From: Adiantum capillus-veneris
Lineage: Eukaryota; Streptophyta; Polypodiopsida; Polypodiales; Pteridaceae
Assembly: GCA_014529385.2 (NCBI GenBank)
Contig: CM043969.1
Location: 21,701,946-21,765,945 of the forward strand
Length of the DNA stretch: 64,000 nucleotides
Reading direction: 5' to 3'
How positions within the stretch are numbered: the first letter of the stretch is position 1; every line of letters begins with the position of its first letter. Made by a program: the position numbers and the translations under genes. Under the pieces are notes generated by a model that saw nothing but the letters and a program-made list of their open reading frames with translations, was not told the DNA's origin and searched no databases. Positions 25,161 to 38,091 of the stretch are shown here, one piece after another.

Positions 25161-26975
25161 TCATTGTTTGGGCCCCTTGGAATTTTGGTTTGTGTTACAC
25201 TCATGCTTCATGTAACAATACTTACATGAGACAGCGGCCTTTGGACAGATCTTTGGTAGATCCTTTGGTAGAAGGCGACTCAAATAGGGCTTCAAGCGAT
25301 ACCCGTTTACCTTCCTGGAGTGCTCTTTACCGTTCAAGTCCATAAGCTGATAGTAGCTAGAATTGAAAGACTTCTTGACTATGTATCGCCCTTGCCATCT
25401 AGTTTCAAATTTGGCATCAAAACGATTATCGAGTCGATTGTCATACCTTAGCACAAGATCTCCTTCATTGATGCCTTTGTCCTTCAGTTTCTTGTCAAGC
25501 TTCTCCTTTGTCTGTGTGGCTTTCCTCTTATAGCACTCGTATGCTGCTTCTCTTTTCCACTCAAGCTCGGCTAAGGTAAGAAGTGGATCCATCCATGCTT
25601 CTTGATCATCTTGTGCTGATTTGCCATGAAGTCGCATTGTTGGAATGTTTAGCTCAATTGGCTGTAAATCCTCTTGACCATAGACCAAGTGAAATGGTGT
25701 GAACTCCGTGGCTTCCCTATATGTGGTTCGATATGCCCACAAGGCACCATCCAAGAAGTCATCCCATAATTTTGTGTTGTTTTGCACCATCTTTCTAATG
25801 ATTCCTGCAATGACACCATTAGCCTTCTCCACCAAACCATTTGACTGTGGGTAGTATGGTGTGCTATGACGATGTAGAATGTGAAGCTCTTCACAAACTT
25901 CTGTGAGCAAGCCCTTCCTAAACCCTGGACCATTATCAGAAACAATCTCCAAAGGTGTGCCAAATCTGCAACAAATGTGATTGTACACAAACTTGCTAAC
26001 TGTCCTCTCATTCACTCTTGCCACACTTTGAGCTTCCACCCACCTAATCATATAGTCTACAGCCACTAGAATGTAGAGTTTACCATTTTTTGTCCTAGGC
26101 AGAGGACCCATAGCATCAATGCCCCACTTTTCAAAGGGTCCATTTGCAAGCACTATTTGCCTCGGGCCATGCACCAACCTTCTATTTCCATTTATCTGAC
26201 AATTGTGACAGCTTTTACACCAATGTTGGACATCCACATGCAGACTTGGCCAAACATACCCCGCAAGCAAAATCTTCTTCACAGTTAATTCTTGGGCAAA
26301 ATGACCACCACATGCTTCTTCATGCAAACCTTTTAGAATGGCTGGAATTTCCTCAATAGTTGGTACTCTTCTGCACACTTGATCCCTCCCTCTTTGATAG
26401 AGGGAGCCTTCTAGGAAGAGATATGCGCTTGCCTTCTTCATGAGTCTCTTCTTCTGAGCCTTCGTGAAGTCTTGTGAAAACTCACCCTCCAAAATGTAGC
26501 TAATAATGGGAGTCAATGACTCCAATCCCTGGTATCTCGGTTGCTTGGCAGCTGCTGCCACCATGATGACCTGCACTTCTTTCTTTACACATGCAACGGC
26601 TTGTTGTGCAAGTAAATCAGCATCTTCATTTTGTTTCCTAGGAATATGATATAATTGCACCTCCTCAAATTGATTAAATAGCCTACGGATGGTATGAACT
26701 TTGGCCCTTAGTCTTTCATTTTTGCATGCCCAAATGCCTAAAATCTGCTTCACAATGAGAAGTGCATCCCCTTTTACCATGAGACGTTGTATACCATGGA
26801 CAATGCATATTTTTAAACCATGAAGTAGTGTGTCATATTCTGCTTCATTGTTGCTAGCTGAACTTGGTAGATTGAACTTCTCTTTCATGACCACCTCTCC
26901 ACTTGGGTTGAGCAACACTAGCCCTCCCCCTGCTTTTCCTGTGAAAAGCTCCATCAAAGAACAAGGTAAAAGCAT
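25161..26975 (-). pseudogene. Nested-element pol, 3' part: second RNase H and integrase
   Basis: The frame starts with the remainder of an additional RNase H domain (NNEAEY, KGDALL, NEDAD). The integrase follows, with zinc-binding HHCC (HEEACGGH ... CKSCHNC), core D,D,E residues in GIDAMGP (about 26,115), SDNGPGF (about 25,930) and GLVEKAN (about 25,840), and a C-terminal GDLVLRYD/GRYIVK segment. All three catalytic residues are present. The frame is shifted relative to the upstream RT frame by one extra T in a TTTT run in the FDGAF motif near 26,943. The integrase itself looks intact. Confidence 0.9.
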
Positions 26976-28974
26976 TAGGAATACTTTTTGGTGGTGGCAA
27001 TGGTAGGGTCTTTACTTCAGGCACCTTAATCTCCTTTTCATGCACCCTATAAGTGAGAATCCCTGCCAATTGTGCACGCACACTATCTTCTACCTTGAAA
27101 GAGTATTGAAACTCTTGCAACTCCATAATCCACTTTGAGATCCTAGTACTAAGATTCATTTGAGATGACACCCAAGGGAACAAATTCTCTGCGGTGAGGA
27201 TTATAAAAGGTTTTGGGAGCAAGTAGGATCTAAACTTCCTTATCGCAAACATGAGAGAAAGCATCATGAGTTCTGTTTCTGTGTAGTCTCTCTCCAGAGC
27301 ATTCATGACCCTACTAGCAAAGTAGATGGGTCGCATCCTTGTACTGTGGGGATCTTGTTGTAGCAACACAGCACCAATTGTTTCCCTTCCAACACTAGAG
27401 CTAACAAAGAATGTGTACTCCCAACAAGGAGGCATGAGTGTTGGTAGCTCTGACAAAATGACTTTAATGTTACAAAAATACTCTTCAAGCTCATCAGACC
27501 ATGCAAATTCTACTTGTTGTGTCAACTTTTGCAAAGGATGAAGCAACTCCGAGTCTAAGTGAATGAAGCGTGACATATACTTCACCTTTTGAATGAATGA
27601 GATGACCTCCTTAAGACTCTTGGGTGATGGTAGCTCAATAAGAGCCTTTGCCTTTGAAGGATCCACTTCAATGCCTTTGTAAGAAACTTTATGACCAAGC
27701 AAGATTACTTCATCCTCACCTATATGGCACTTGTCGGGGTTGAGTTGACCTCCCATGTCGTAGAGCTTCTTTAAACCTTCTTCTACCCTTTGTAGATGCA
27801 ATGATTTTGAGCTATAAATACAGAAATCATCAATGAACACCCTAATTGACTTTCCAAAGAATGCTTGAAACACCATATTCATGAAACATTGGAATGTTGC
27901 AGGAGCATTTGTCAGACCAAATGGCATGACTCTAAAAGCATAACAACCCCAAGGAGTGATAAAGGTTGTTTTCAATTGATCCTCCAATGCAATCCCTATT
28001 TGAAAGTAACCTGAGTAACCATCGCACACAGTGTACTTCTCATGACCAGCTACCTCATTTAGTATCTCATCCTGGAATGGGAGGGGAAAGTGATCTCTCT
28101 TTGTTGCCTCATTGAGGGGACGGTAATCCACACACACCCTCCATTTGCCATTTTTCTTAGGAGTGACAACAACAGGAGAGACCCACTCTGAATTCTCCAC
28201 TGGATAAATGAAACCTGCTGCTAGAAGCTTTCTTACCTCCTTAAGTAGAGCCTGTTCCTTTATAACTCCTAGCCTTCGTAGCTTCTGAGCTTTAGGTGTG
28301 GCCTCAGGCTTTAACTCAATCTTGTGTTGAACAACATCTACCCCACGTACGTCGGTGTAGTCTTTAGCAAAAAGCCTAGGAAACTTCCTTAGCACACATT
28401 TGAACTCCTCTCTTTCATCCTTTGTAAGTGTTGTTGATAGCATACCTCCCAGCATCCCTTCATCTTGAACACCTTCGTTCTCTTGAGGACCTACCTCCTC
28501 CAAGCCTTGACAAGAGGTCTCTTGTTTGCTTGGCTTAAACCTTACCCCCATGACTTCGATGGAAGACTCCTCTTCAGTAATGCTACCGCTACTTTCTTCT
28601 TCTGAAGTGCTATCGGTCCAACCTTCTTCCGTCTCACTTTGAGATGATTCTTCATGGAGCTCCTCTTGGCGTTGCTCCTTCATGTCAAAGACAACCTTCT
28701 TATGATTTTCATTCCTGCAAATTAATTTCCCACTCTCCCAATCCTGCAAAGCTCGCATTTTCATTAGCCATGGTCTTCCTAGGATAAATGGATAACCACT
28801 TCCCTTGGTCGACATAACATAAAAATCCACCGCTTTCTTAATGCCAAAGGCCTCTACAAAGACATTTTTACAAATGCCTACACACCTAGCCTTGCTATTG
28901 TTTGCCATCTTGACTTTGATTTCAGGTGTCTCATGGATGTGCATGCCTAGTCTTAGCATGAGTCCCTCTGTCAT
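26854..28974 (-). pseudogene. Nested-element pol, middle part: protease end, reverse transcriptase, RNase H
   Basis: After the C-terminal half of a retropepsin (ILGRPWL) and an acidic Glu/Ser-rich linker comes the RT. Motifs are SEWVSPVVVTPKKNGKWRVC, FPLPFQDEIL, MPFGLTNAPATFQ and the catalytic FIDDF (about 27,825). A connected RNase H domain follows, then the first bases of a second RNase H (FDGAF). The RT active site is intact. The frame is out of register with the upstream piece because one G is missing in the run at 28,990-28,993, inside the protease active-site region. Confidence 0.92.
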
Positions 28975-29588
28975 GATGCAAATTTGTACACCCCATCCAC
29001 TAGACCCTTCCTAACCAATCTTCCTTTGATGTAACAGTCTAGCACCGGTGTAATGTCCTCATTCATTTCAGCTTGTGCAATTTTTACAACAGGCACACTC
29101 TCTTTTACCTTTCTCCTAGTGCTAACTGCCCTTGTTAAATCCCTCCTTACTTGTGGACATAATGCAAGAAATTGAGGCCATGAAATATCAGGACCCTTAC
29201 CTCTCCTGTCTTCCAACAAGTTGTACGGAGCCATACCATGTCCAAGAGGGAAGTCTTGGAGGTTGATACGACGTCGAGTCCTCTTGGTTTCCTTGGTCTC
29301 CTTTGCCTTTTTGCCTTGTCCATGGTCACTCTGTGATGTGACTCCTTCTTTCTCTTTACCTTTCCCTCGGCCACGCTTAATGCCATTGGCTTCCATGTCA
29401 AACTCATTTGAATTTGTCACCTCTACCACATGCACATTTGGATCTAGCAAAGGTGGAACTCCTTCTACCCCTTTTGGAGGTGGTCTTGGTCCATTTGGCC
29501 TTTGTAGAAGCCTTGGTTGTTGACCAGCCCCTTCTCCTGCATTCATCACTGGGTAATTCAAGTTAGGTCTCCTTGGCTCTCCACCGGG
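28971..29588 (-). pseudogene. Nested-element pol, 5' part: basic linker and protease start
   Basis: This continues in the same frame as gag after a single TAG codon (29591-29589). A Pro-rich and then Lys/Arg-rich linker (GRGKGKEKEG, KKAKETKETKRTRRR) leads to the protease beginning. The active-site Asp lies in VDG near 28,995. A one-base loss in the following G run then brings the frame to a stop at 28971. The protease is therefore split across two frames. Confidence 0.8.
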
Positions 29589-30371
29589 CTAAGGACAATT
29601 ATACATCCCATGTCCAGACTCTCCGCAATTCCAACATTGCAAGACTCTCCTAGTTCGTGGCTCTCTCTCTTCTGACTTCTTTGCTTGTCCCTTTGGACCT
29701 ACAGCTTGTGCAAGGTGAATTGACAGGCTGCTTAAAGATTCATTTAACTTCTCAATCACTTCAACCGTTACCTCAGGAAGCTCCCTAGATGTTGATGCTT
29801 GTGACTTACCTTTGGGTCTAAGACCTTCTATTGGAACCTCTCCCCTTAAGCACTTGAGTTTCCTATACTTCTCAGCAGCCCTAGTTTTCGCTGCATCAAA
29901 AGTAGTAGGTGCACCCGCCTCAACTTTTACCTTAAGGTCAGGAAAGAGTCCGGCTATGAACCTCTCCTTCTTTAAAAATTCTGCACCATCACCAGGGTTA
30001 GCAACATTTCGTATCCATAGAGCCCAAAGACGTAGAAACTCTTGCTTGTACAAGTAGTAGTCATCTAAGTCTTTTTGCTTATGAGAAACAATGTCTTGCC
30101 ATAGTTTTTGAGTGTTTTGGGGATCAAAGAAGTATCTCTTAAAATGATTCAAAACTTCTGTGTAATTCCCCTTAACTTCCTCAGGAAAAGAGTCAAACCA
30201 AGTACTAGCATCTTTCCTAAGGACCACCTCAAACATTTCTACACGTTCTTGATCGGTTACTATCCTCTTGATACGGCAAGACATCTTGAAATTTGCTAAA
30301 AATAGTTCTGCATCCTCTCCAGGCTCTCCAAAGAAAAGAGGATATCCAGACATTTGGCGTTGGCTCTCCAT
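29589..30371 (-). CDS. Nested-element Gag (capsid and zinc knuckle)
   Basis: This 260-codon ORF begins at ATG 30371. It contains a retrotransposon gag domain (FFGEPGEDAELFLANF, ASTWFDSFPEE, YFFDPQNTQ, FLRLWAL, FIAGLFPDL) and ends with a CCHC zinc knuckle (CWNCGESGHGMYNC). It forms the particle core and binds genomic RNA. It ends at a TAG two codons after the knuckle, and the same frame stays open for about 200 codons beyond. The stop could thus be a readthrough site between gag and pol or a nonsense mutation. A plausible 3' splice site (TTCATTTGCAG) lies 40 bp upstream of the ATG. Confidence 0.9.
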   Translation of the reverse strand: MESQRQMSGYPLFFGEPGEDAELFLANFKMSCRIKRIVTDQERVEMFEVVLRKDASTWFDSFPEEVKGNYTEVLNHFKRYFFDPQNTQKLWQDIVSHKQKDLDDYYLYKQEFLRLWALWIRNVANPGDGAEFLKKERFIAGLFPDLKVKVEAGAPTTFDAAKTRAAEKYRKLKCLRGEVPIEGLRPKGKSQASTSRELPEVTVEVIEKLNESLSSLSIHLAQAVGPKGQAKKSEEREPRTRRVLQCWNCGESGHGMYNCP

Positions 30372-30397
30372 TATTATGAAAGATTACAACACGAGAT

Positions 30398-30848
30398 TTA
30401 GAACCACTCGCCTGCAAATGAAGAAGTAAGGAAATACCACTCTAGGTTTTCTTCTTCAGCTATCCAAGCTTCAATGAGGTCTCGATTTGTTTGATCAAAA
30501 CAAAAAGGTAGACTATTGATGAGCTCTAAGAAGGGTTGAAATTCTTCAAAGCTAAGGCGATAAACAGAAATCTCTAGAACTTCATTTTCTGGATCCAAAA
30601 GAGCAACCACGTCTTAAGTGATAAATTGCACTTGCTCTACAATTCCCAACGCACAAGCGGTTTGTATAAAAACTAGATCTTCATGCTCGTCGAAGGCCGT
30701 GAGAAAGTAGCAATTGACTAGGAGCTCCTTTCCTTCGAGTTCCACACAGTCGGAGTGAGGCAACCTTCTCACAATTTCATAAAGAACATCCTCATCAAGT
30801 CCAATCAAGTTTGCAAGATTTAAAGACTCCACTTGTGCTACAAAATTC
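30398..30848 (-). pseudogene. Leader coding module B, paralogous to module A
   Basis: Unrecognised coding module between the primer-binding site and gag. After an acceptor-like TTTTTGTCCAG at 30849 the frame encodes a segment with YEIVRRLPHSD and FIQTACALGIVEQVQF. It reaches TAA (30616-30614), then resumes in the same frame with YRLSFEEFQPFLELINSLPF. Each half aligns with the matching half of module A (31374-30903). The stop falls at the same alignment position in both modules. Function is unknown, and no known domain could be named. Confidence 0.6.
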
Positions 30849-30902
30849 CTGGACAAAAACTTCTTAGGATTATGGTTAAATCATTCAAAAGCATAAAGAG
30901 AT

Positions 30903-31374
30903 TTACAATGTCTCTATGAACAAAGTGTCATAAAAAGTAGAGAAGGATGAGAATTTATACAAATTTGCAATCTTCTCTATGCTCTCTTTATTAAGACAAG
31001 CTTTGAATAGCTCCCTATCTCCTTTGTTGAAAGCGAAAGGAAGACTATTAATAAGACGCAAATGAGGGAAAAATTCACCAAATGTGAGTCTATGAAGCAT
31101 GAACTCTAGCCGCAAGTTTCCTGAAGAGTCTTCCTCAATGGTGAAATGCACTCGCTAAACGCCAAATTTCACTCTATTTACCAATCTCAGGGCACACACT
31201 AGTTGGATGAATGCGCGGTCTTCCTTAGTGCCCAACAACAAGAGGAAAATGGAATCCACGCGTAGGACCTTCCGTCTTAACTTCACCACCCTCTTGTTAT
31301 GAGGGAGACGCCTTACTACTTGCTCCTGCAACTCAATTGGTAATAGAGCTAGATCTCTAAGGATTGAACTTTCA
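30903..31374 (-). pseudogene. Leader coding module A, paralogous to module B
   Basis: It begins after an acceptor-like GTGTGTGCAG. The first half has QEQVVRRLPHNK and FIQLVCALRLVNRVKF, and ends in TAG (31157-31155). The same frame continues with HRLTFGEFFPHLRLINSLPF to a TGA/TAA-type stop at 30903. It matches module B over both halves at clear but low identity, so this is an old tandem duplication within the element's leader. Module borders resemble exon acceptors, which suggests splicing in the element's transcript or capture of host exons. Confidence 0.6.
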
Positions 31375-31483
31375 CTGCACACACATTCCCAGTTAGAACA
31401 AATGATCGTTTTTTTGTTTCTTGTAACAACTTGGACAAAGAAAAAACAAACATACACACTATTTTGCCGGGCTGCACTTCATT

Positions 31484-31702
31484 TTAAAATAAAATGAACA
31501 CATGTACATCAAAAGAAGTGTGGTAGTTGATGAGAGGTAGAATGTCAGGGTTTGGTGATGCAAGAATTTCTCCTACTCTTTGGGCACCAAACATGAACAC
31601 CATTCGTTGTTGAAAATGGATCTTTCTACTAATTGCAACGTTTATTCTAATGTGTGGAGTAAAATGAAAGGGAAAAACCTCTATTCCTGGGCCATTATCC
31701 AT
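31484..31702 (-). CDS. Small upstream ORF in the nested-element leader
   Basis: A 72-codon frame beginning ATG GAT AAT GGC CCA, hydrophobic/aromatic toward the C-terminus, in the same direction as gag. It could be the first exon of the leader gene whose later exons are modules A and B. No family is recognised, and the coding status is uncertain. Confidence 0.3.
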   Translation of the reverse strand: MDNGPGIEVFPFHFTPHIRINVAISRKIHFQQRMVFMFGAQRVGEILASPNPDILPLINYHTSFDVHVFILF

Positions 31703-31989
31703 GGCCTATGCATGTCCTAATGCTTAAAATAACACAAAAATATAGACGTCCAAGCTAATATCGTACCTAATGAGAGGCAAAATAAAAGGATTTACCGAAG
31801 TGTTTATCTTGGCTAACCTAAGAGGACCTAAAATTCTACGAATTACTCGCTAAAATTGCAACTTAGTACTAACAATTATGTGTACCTTTTGCCTTGCAAT
31901 GGGAATGAAGGGATCATACAAATTCTCGTGATTCATGCAAGCTACTTGATTATGCTAAAGGTTGAGCCTTCACAAAACATACACAAGCC

Positions 31990-32009
31990 TGTCCTCCGTG
32001 GGGACACCA
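31990..32009 (-). other. Primer-binding site of the nested element
   Basis: On the minus strand TGGTGTCCCCACGGAGGACA lies three bases after the 5' LTR end (CCGTCTCA). It starts with TGG as required for tRNA CCA pairing. The tRNA was not identified. Confidence 0.7.
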
Positions 32010-32012
32010 ATT

Positions 32013-34785
<2,773 letters not shown>

Positions 34786-34789
34786 ATAG

Positions 34790-36740
34790 ATGTGAAGAAC
34801 CCTACACCGGAGAGTTGACAGACCAAAAAAGACTTTATGTCTTTACCTACACAGAGGGATCGGAAGTGAAAATTGCCGCTTACGACAAGTATGGGAGGCA
34901 ATACTCAACAATGGGCAAGAAAGAATTAGAAGGATATACATACTTTGGGGGACCACTACATCAGTATTATGTTACTTCTAGCTCACAAAGACCAGCACCA
35001 ACAAATGGAGGGAAAAACCCAATGACGACAGGAGGACAAAGAACTCAGGCTGCTGACTCTTTCAGTCAACCTCAGTACTCGAAGCTCGGACCAATGGGAT
35101 CATTACATTCCAGAGAGTCAATGGATACGAATCGAGGTAGTGCAGTTCCAATCCCCACATATACCACTCCAGGTCCAAGGTTCGAAGCGGAACCATCACA
35201 TTTACCTCCTAGTACTAGATTCAGGGCAGGGGAACCGACAAGGGTAACCCATGAAGTCCATGATGCTAGAGAAAGCTTTAGCCGGGACACAGGAGCAATG
35301 AGATTGGTAGCAGACCATAGACGTATGAGACCATCTCAAGTAGCGAAGTGTATGCCAAAGAAGTATGGTGGTTCAGGAGATCCGTATGCACATGTGTCAC
35401 TCTTTAAGCAAGTCTTAAGAGCTGAGCAGATAACAAATTTCCATACACAATACGAGGGATTTGGTCTTACTCTAGAAGGTATGGCATTGACATGGTTTCA
35501 ACCACTGAACATAGGGGGATTCCAGGACATTGACCATTTTCTAAGAGAGTTTGCTGAGGAATTCTCAAAACGAGGGATTAAGCACAATACGGTCTCACAA
35601 ATATATGCTTTTAAACAGAGAGAACACGAAAAAGTGAAGGAAGCTTCACTTCGCTTCAAACAATACATTGAGAGATGTCCAGTATGTGAACGACCACAAG
35701 ATGACAGACTATCTGTTCTCTTTATTGAGGGACTGAGAAACGACACTCTCAAGAAGGACTTGCACTTGAAAGCTTGTACAAGTTTCGAGCAAGTAACGAG
35801 AGAGGCATTGTACTTAGTGGATAACTGTACGGTTTATGGAGAGGTGTCAGCGGATACAGATTTTGCATCCAGTAGCTCCTCCTCTGTAGCGAGCGAGACT
35901 ACCACTAAAAAGAATGTTCAAACAACAACCATGCCAAATGTAGAGCAAATGATAGAAGATGCTCTAAAAAGGATGGCACCATACCAAAAACCATTGCCAA
36001 AAACACTGAAATGGTGTGCTATTGAACAAAAATGGACAAACCATCCAACAGAGGAGTGCTATTACAACAAAGGGTATGTAAGGGAGCGTCAGTATGCACC
36101 TCCTGCTCAATTAGCACCACCTCAAGTACATCCAGTACCTCGATACACAACGGGAAATGTACCAGGACCTATGGGGATAGAAAGACCACAACCGGTATTG
36201 GGACAACAACCACCTTTACCAGGAGCAAGACCAGTAGGCATTAGATATGCACCAACCTTAGAGAATCAGGAAGAACAAGCCTTAGTGCCTGTTCAAGACT
36301 ATTATGAAGAATCTGGTGCACACATGTCTCCAACTGTGTATTACCCACCAGAAGAACCCAAACAACCAGAACCATGGGGCATGATTGGGAATATTGGAAT
36401 ACCAACAGTTATAAGTGCTTCTGATGAATAGAGATACAATTTGGATGCAAGAACATTGATGTTCATAGCTCATGGAGGGTTAACAGGACAAAGACCATCC
36501 TATCCACAAAGGACGAATCAAATGGGACCAAGACCAGCACTAGGACCCTGTTACAAGTGTGGAGGTGACCATCTGATGAATGTTTGTCCACATACGGAAA
36601 TCATTAGAATTAACGCTTATTGCACTGAGTGTGGGGTTACTCACTTCATTGAGGATTGTTCAAAGAATCCAAACAAAGTGCAAAAGACAACATTGAATAT
36701 GCTAGAAACTATTCCTACCAGCAGTGGGTCTGAAAAATGA
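34790..36740 (+). pseudogene. Outer-element gag, C-terminal part with two zinc knuckles
   Basis: The frame continues gag after the nested element. A Retrotrans_gag-type region lies at about 35,320-35,830 (MPKKYGGSGDPYAHVSLF, MALTWFQPL, FAEEFSKRG, FKQREHEKVKEA, FIEGLRNDTLKKDL). A Pro/Gln-rich spacer follows, then an in-frame TAG (36429-36431). The same frame continues with two CX2CX4HX4C knuckles (CYKCGGDHLMNVC and CTECGVTHFIEDC). It ends at TGA 36738-36740, where the next ORF begins in another frame. The stop before the knuckles sits in GAATAGAGA, compatible with TGG to TAG or with readthrough. Confidence 0.85.
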
Positions 36741-38091
36741 AACTCTGATACCAACGCAAGTTGTTACTAGAGCTCAAGCTAAGAAAACCACTAGAGAACC
36801 TGAGAATGGAAAGTTAGCGACTGAAGTGGTTAGTCAAGGACCGCGGAGTCAGAGAAACACATGGAAAGCTAGAAAAGCACGCATGAAGTTGAGAAAAGAA
36901 CGTGAAGACGCTATTCTAGCTGAGGAACTAAAGCAAACTAAAGATAGATTAGAAAAACTTGAGAGTCAAAACGGGAAACGAGAGATGAGCCCGGAAAGAA
37001 CGAAACAAAAGAGTATCAAAGAAACAACGAGCTTAAGCTCAGGGGGATCAGTGCTAGTCGACAAAGTACACGAACCATTGGACGCACTGATGAGAGCTTA
37101 CGAAGCTAGGTTAAAGAACAACCAAACACAAGAACAGAGGTGGATGACATACCCAAACGCGGAATTGGAAAAGCAGAGACTTGAAATGTGCCAGAGAATG
37201 ATCGAGACTGCACAAGCCTTATTAGAACCACCAAAAGAAACAATGAATTGTGGAACGGAAAACCCAATTCAGTAAGAGACTATCGTTTCATGGGTAGCTG
37301 AAAAGACTCCCAGTGCACAAAAGCCTGAAAATACACACAAGGATGACCGCATAGTATTGAACACAACCGATCAGGAGATAGAGAGTTTTCATCCAGTCAT
37401 ACAGAGGTCTTACGGAAGAGATGAGGATTACAATGAATTTTGGAAACAAGTGAGAGAGGCAAACTTTGCAAACGAGCTAAGTTGCCAAGCTAATCAGACA
37501 AATTGGGAAAAGGACATCAGGAATCCTCCCATAGTGGAATTTGAGGCAGGATCTCAAGTGGACTTGGATCTGCAATCTTATTGGGGAGATGGGGGCTCTG
37601 TTAGAACAATGGAGAGCAAACCTCACTCACTGAATACCTTACCTTCATACTTAGGAGAGTATGAAGCAAAATCCGAGACTAGAGCACTTCCCTCACGAAG
37701 AATCTCATCAGAAAAAGTCATGGACTCGCAAGGATTGATAGAGATCTTGTCAACACCAGTGACATGCACTATCACTCTAGCTGAGATTTTGAGGCTAAGA
37801 CTACATATATGGACCACTGTAGGAAAATGCTTGGAGAAATTTGGGATAAAATACCCAACATCGAGACTGCAAGAGGGTATACAAGAGCTGAGTAAACCAC
37901 AAAAGAACGCTAAGCCTGTACCCTTAAACAAGGTCGGAGAGTATTGCGAAGGTGAAGAGGGGAATACAACCTTACCAGTTGAATTCCAAGGAGTGAACAC
38001 GATGGCAATACTAGACAGCGGAGCTGGGGTAGCCATTGCTACAAAAGAAATCTAGAAAAAATGGGCGAAACCAGCAATAAGGAAGACTAGG
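36724..38091 (+). pseudogene. Outer-element linker region and first aspartic protease
   Basis: The frame is shifted relative to gag at about 36,730. The first part is a basic, helical linker (KARKARMKLRKEREDAILAE). It stops at TAA (37273-37275), resumes in the same frame, and reaches a retropepsin active site AILDSGAGVAIAT near 38,010-38,035. It is then cut by TAG (38053-38055) and continues open beyond. The protease would mature Gag and Pol. The two in-frame stops would prevent full-length product without recoding. Confidence 0.75.

Noticed and set aside
37623-38036. 137-codon minus-strand ORF
   Set aside because: Antisense shadow of the protease region of the outer element.
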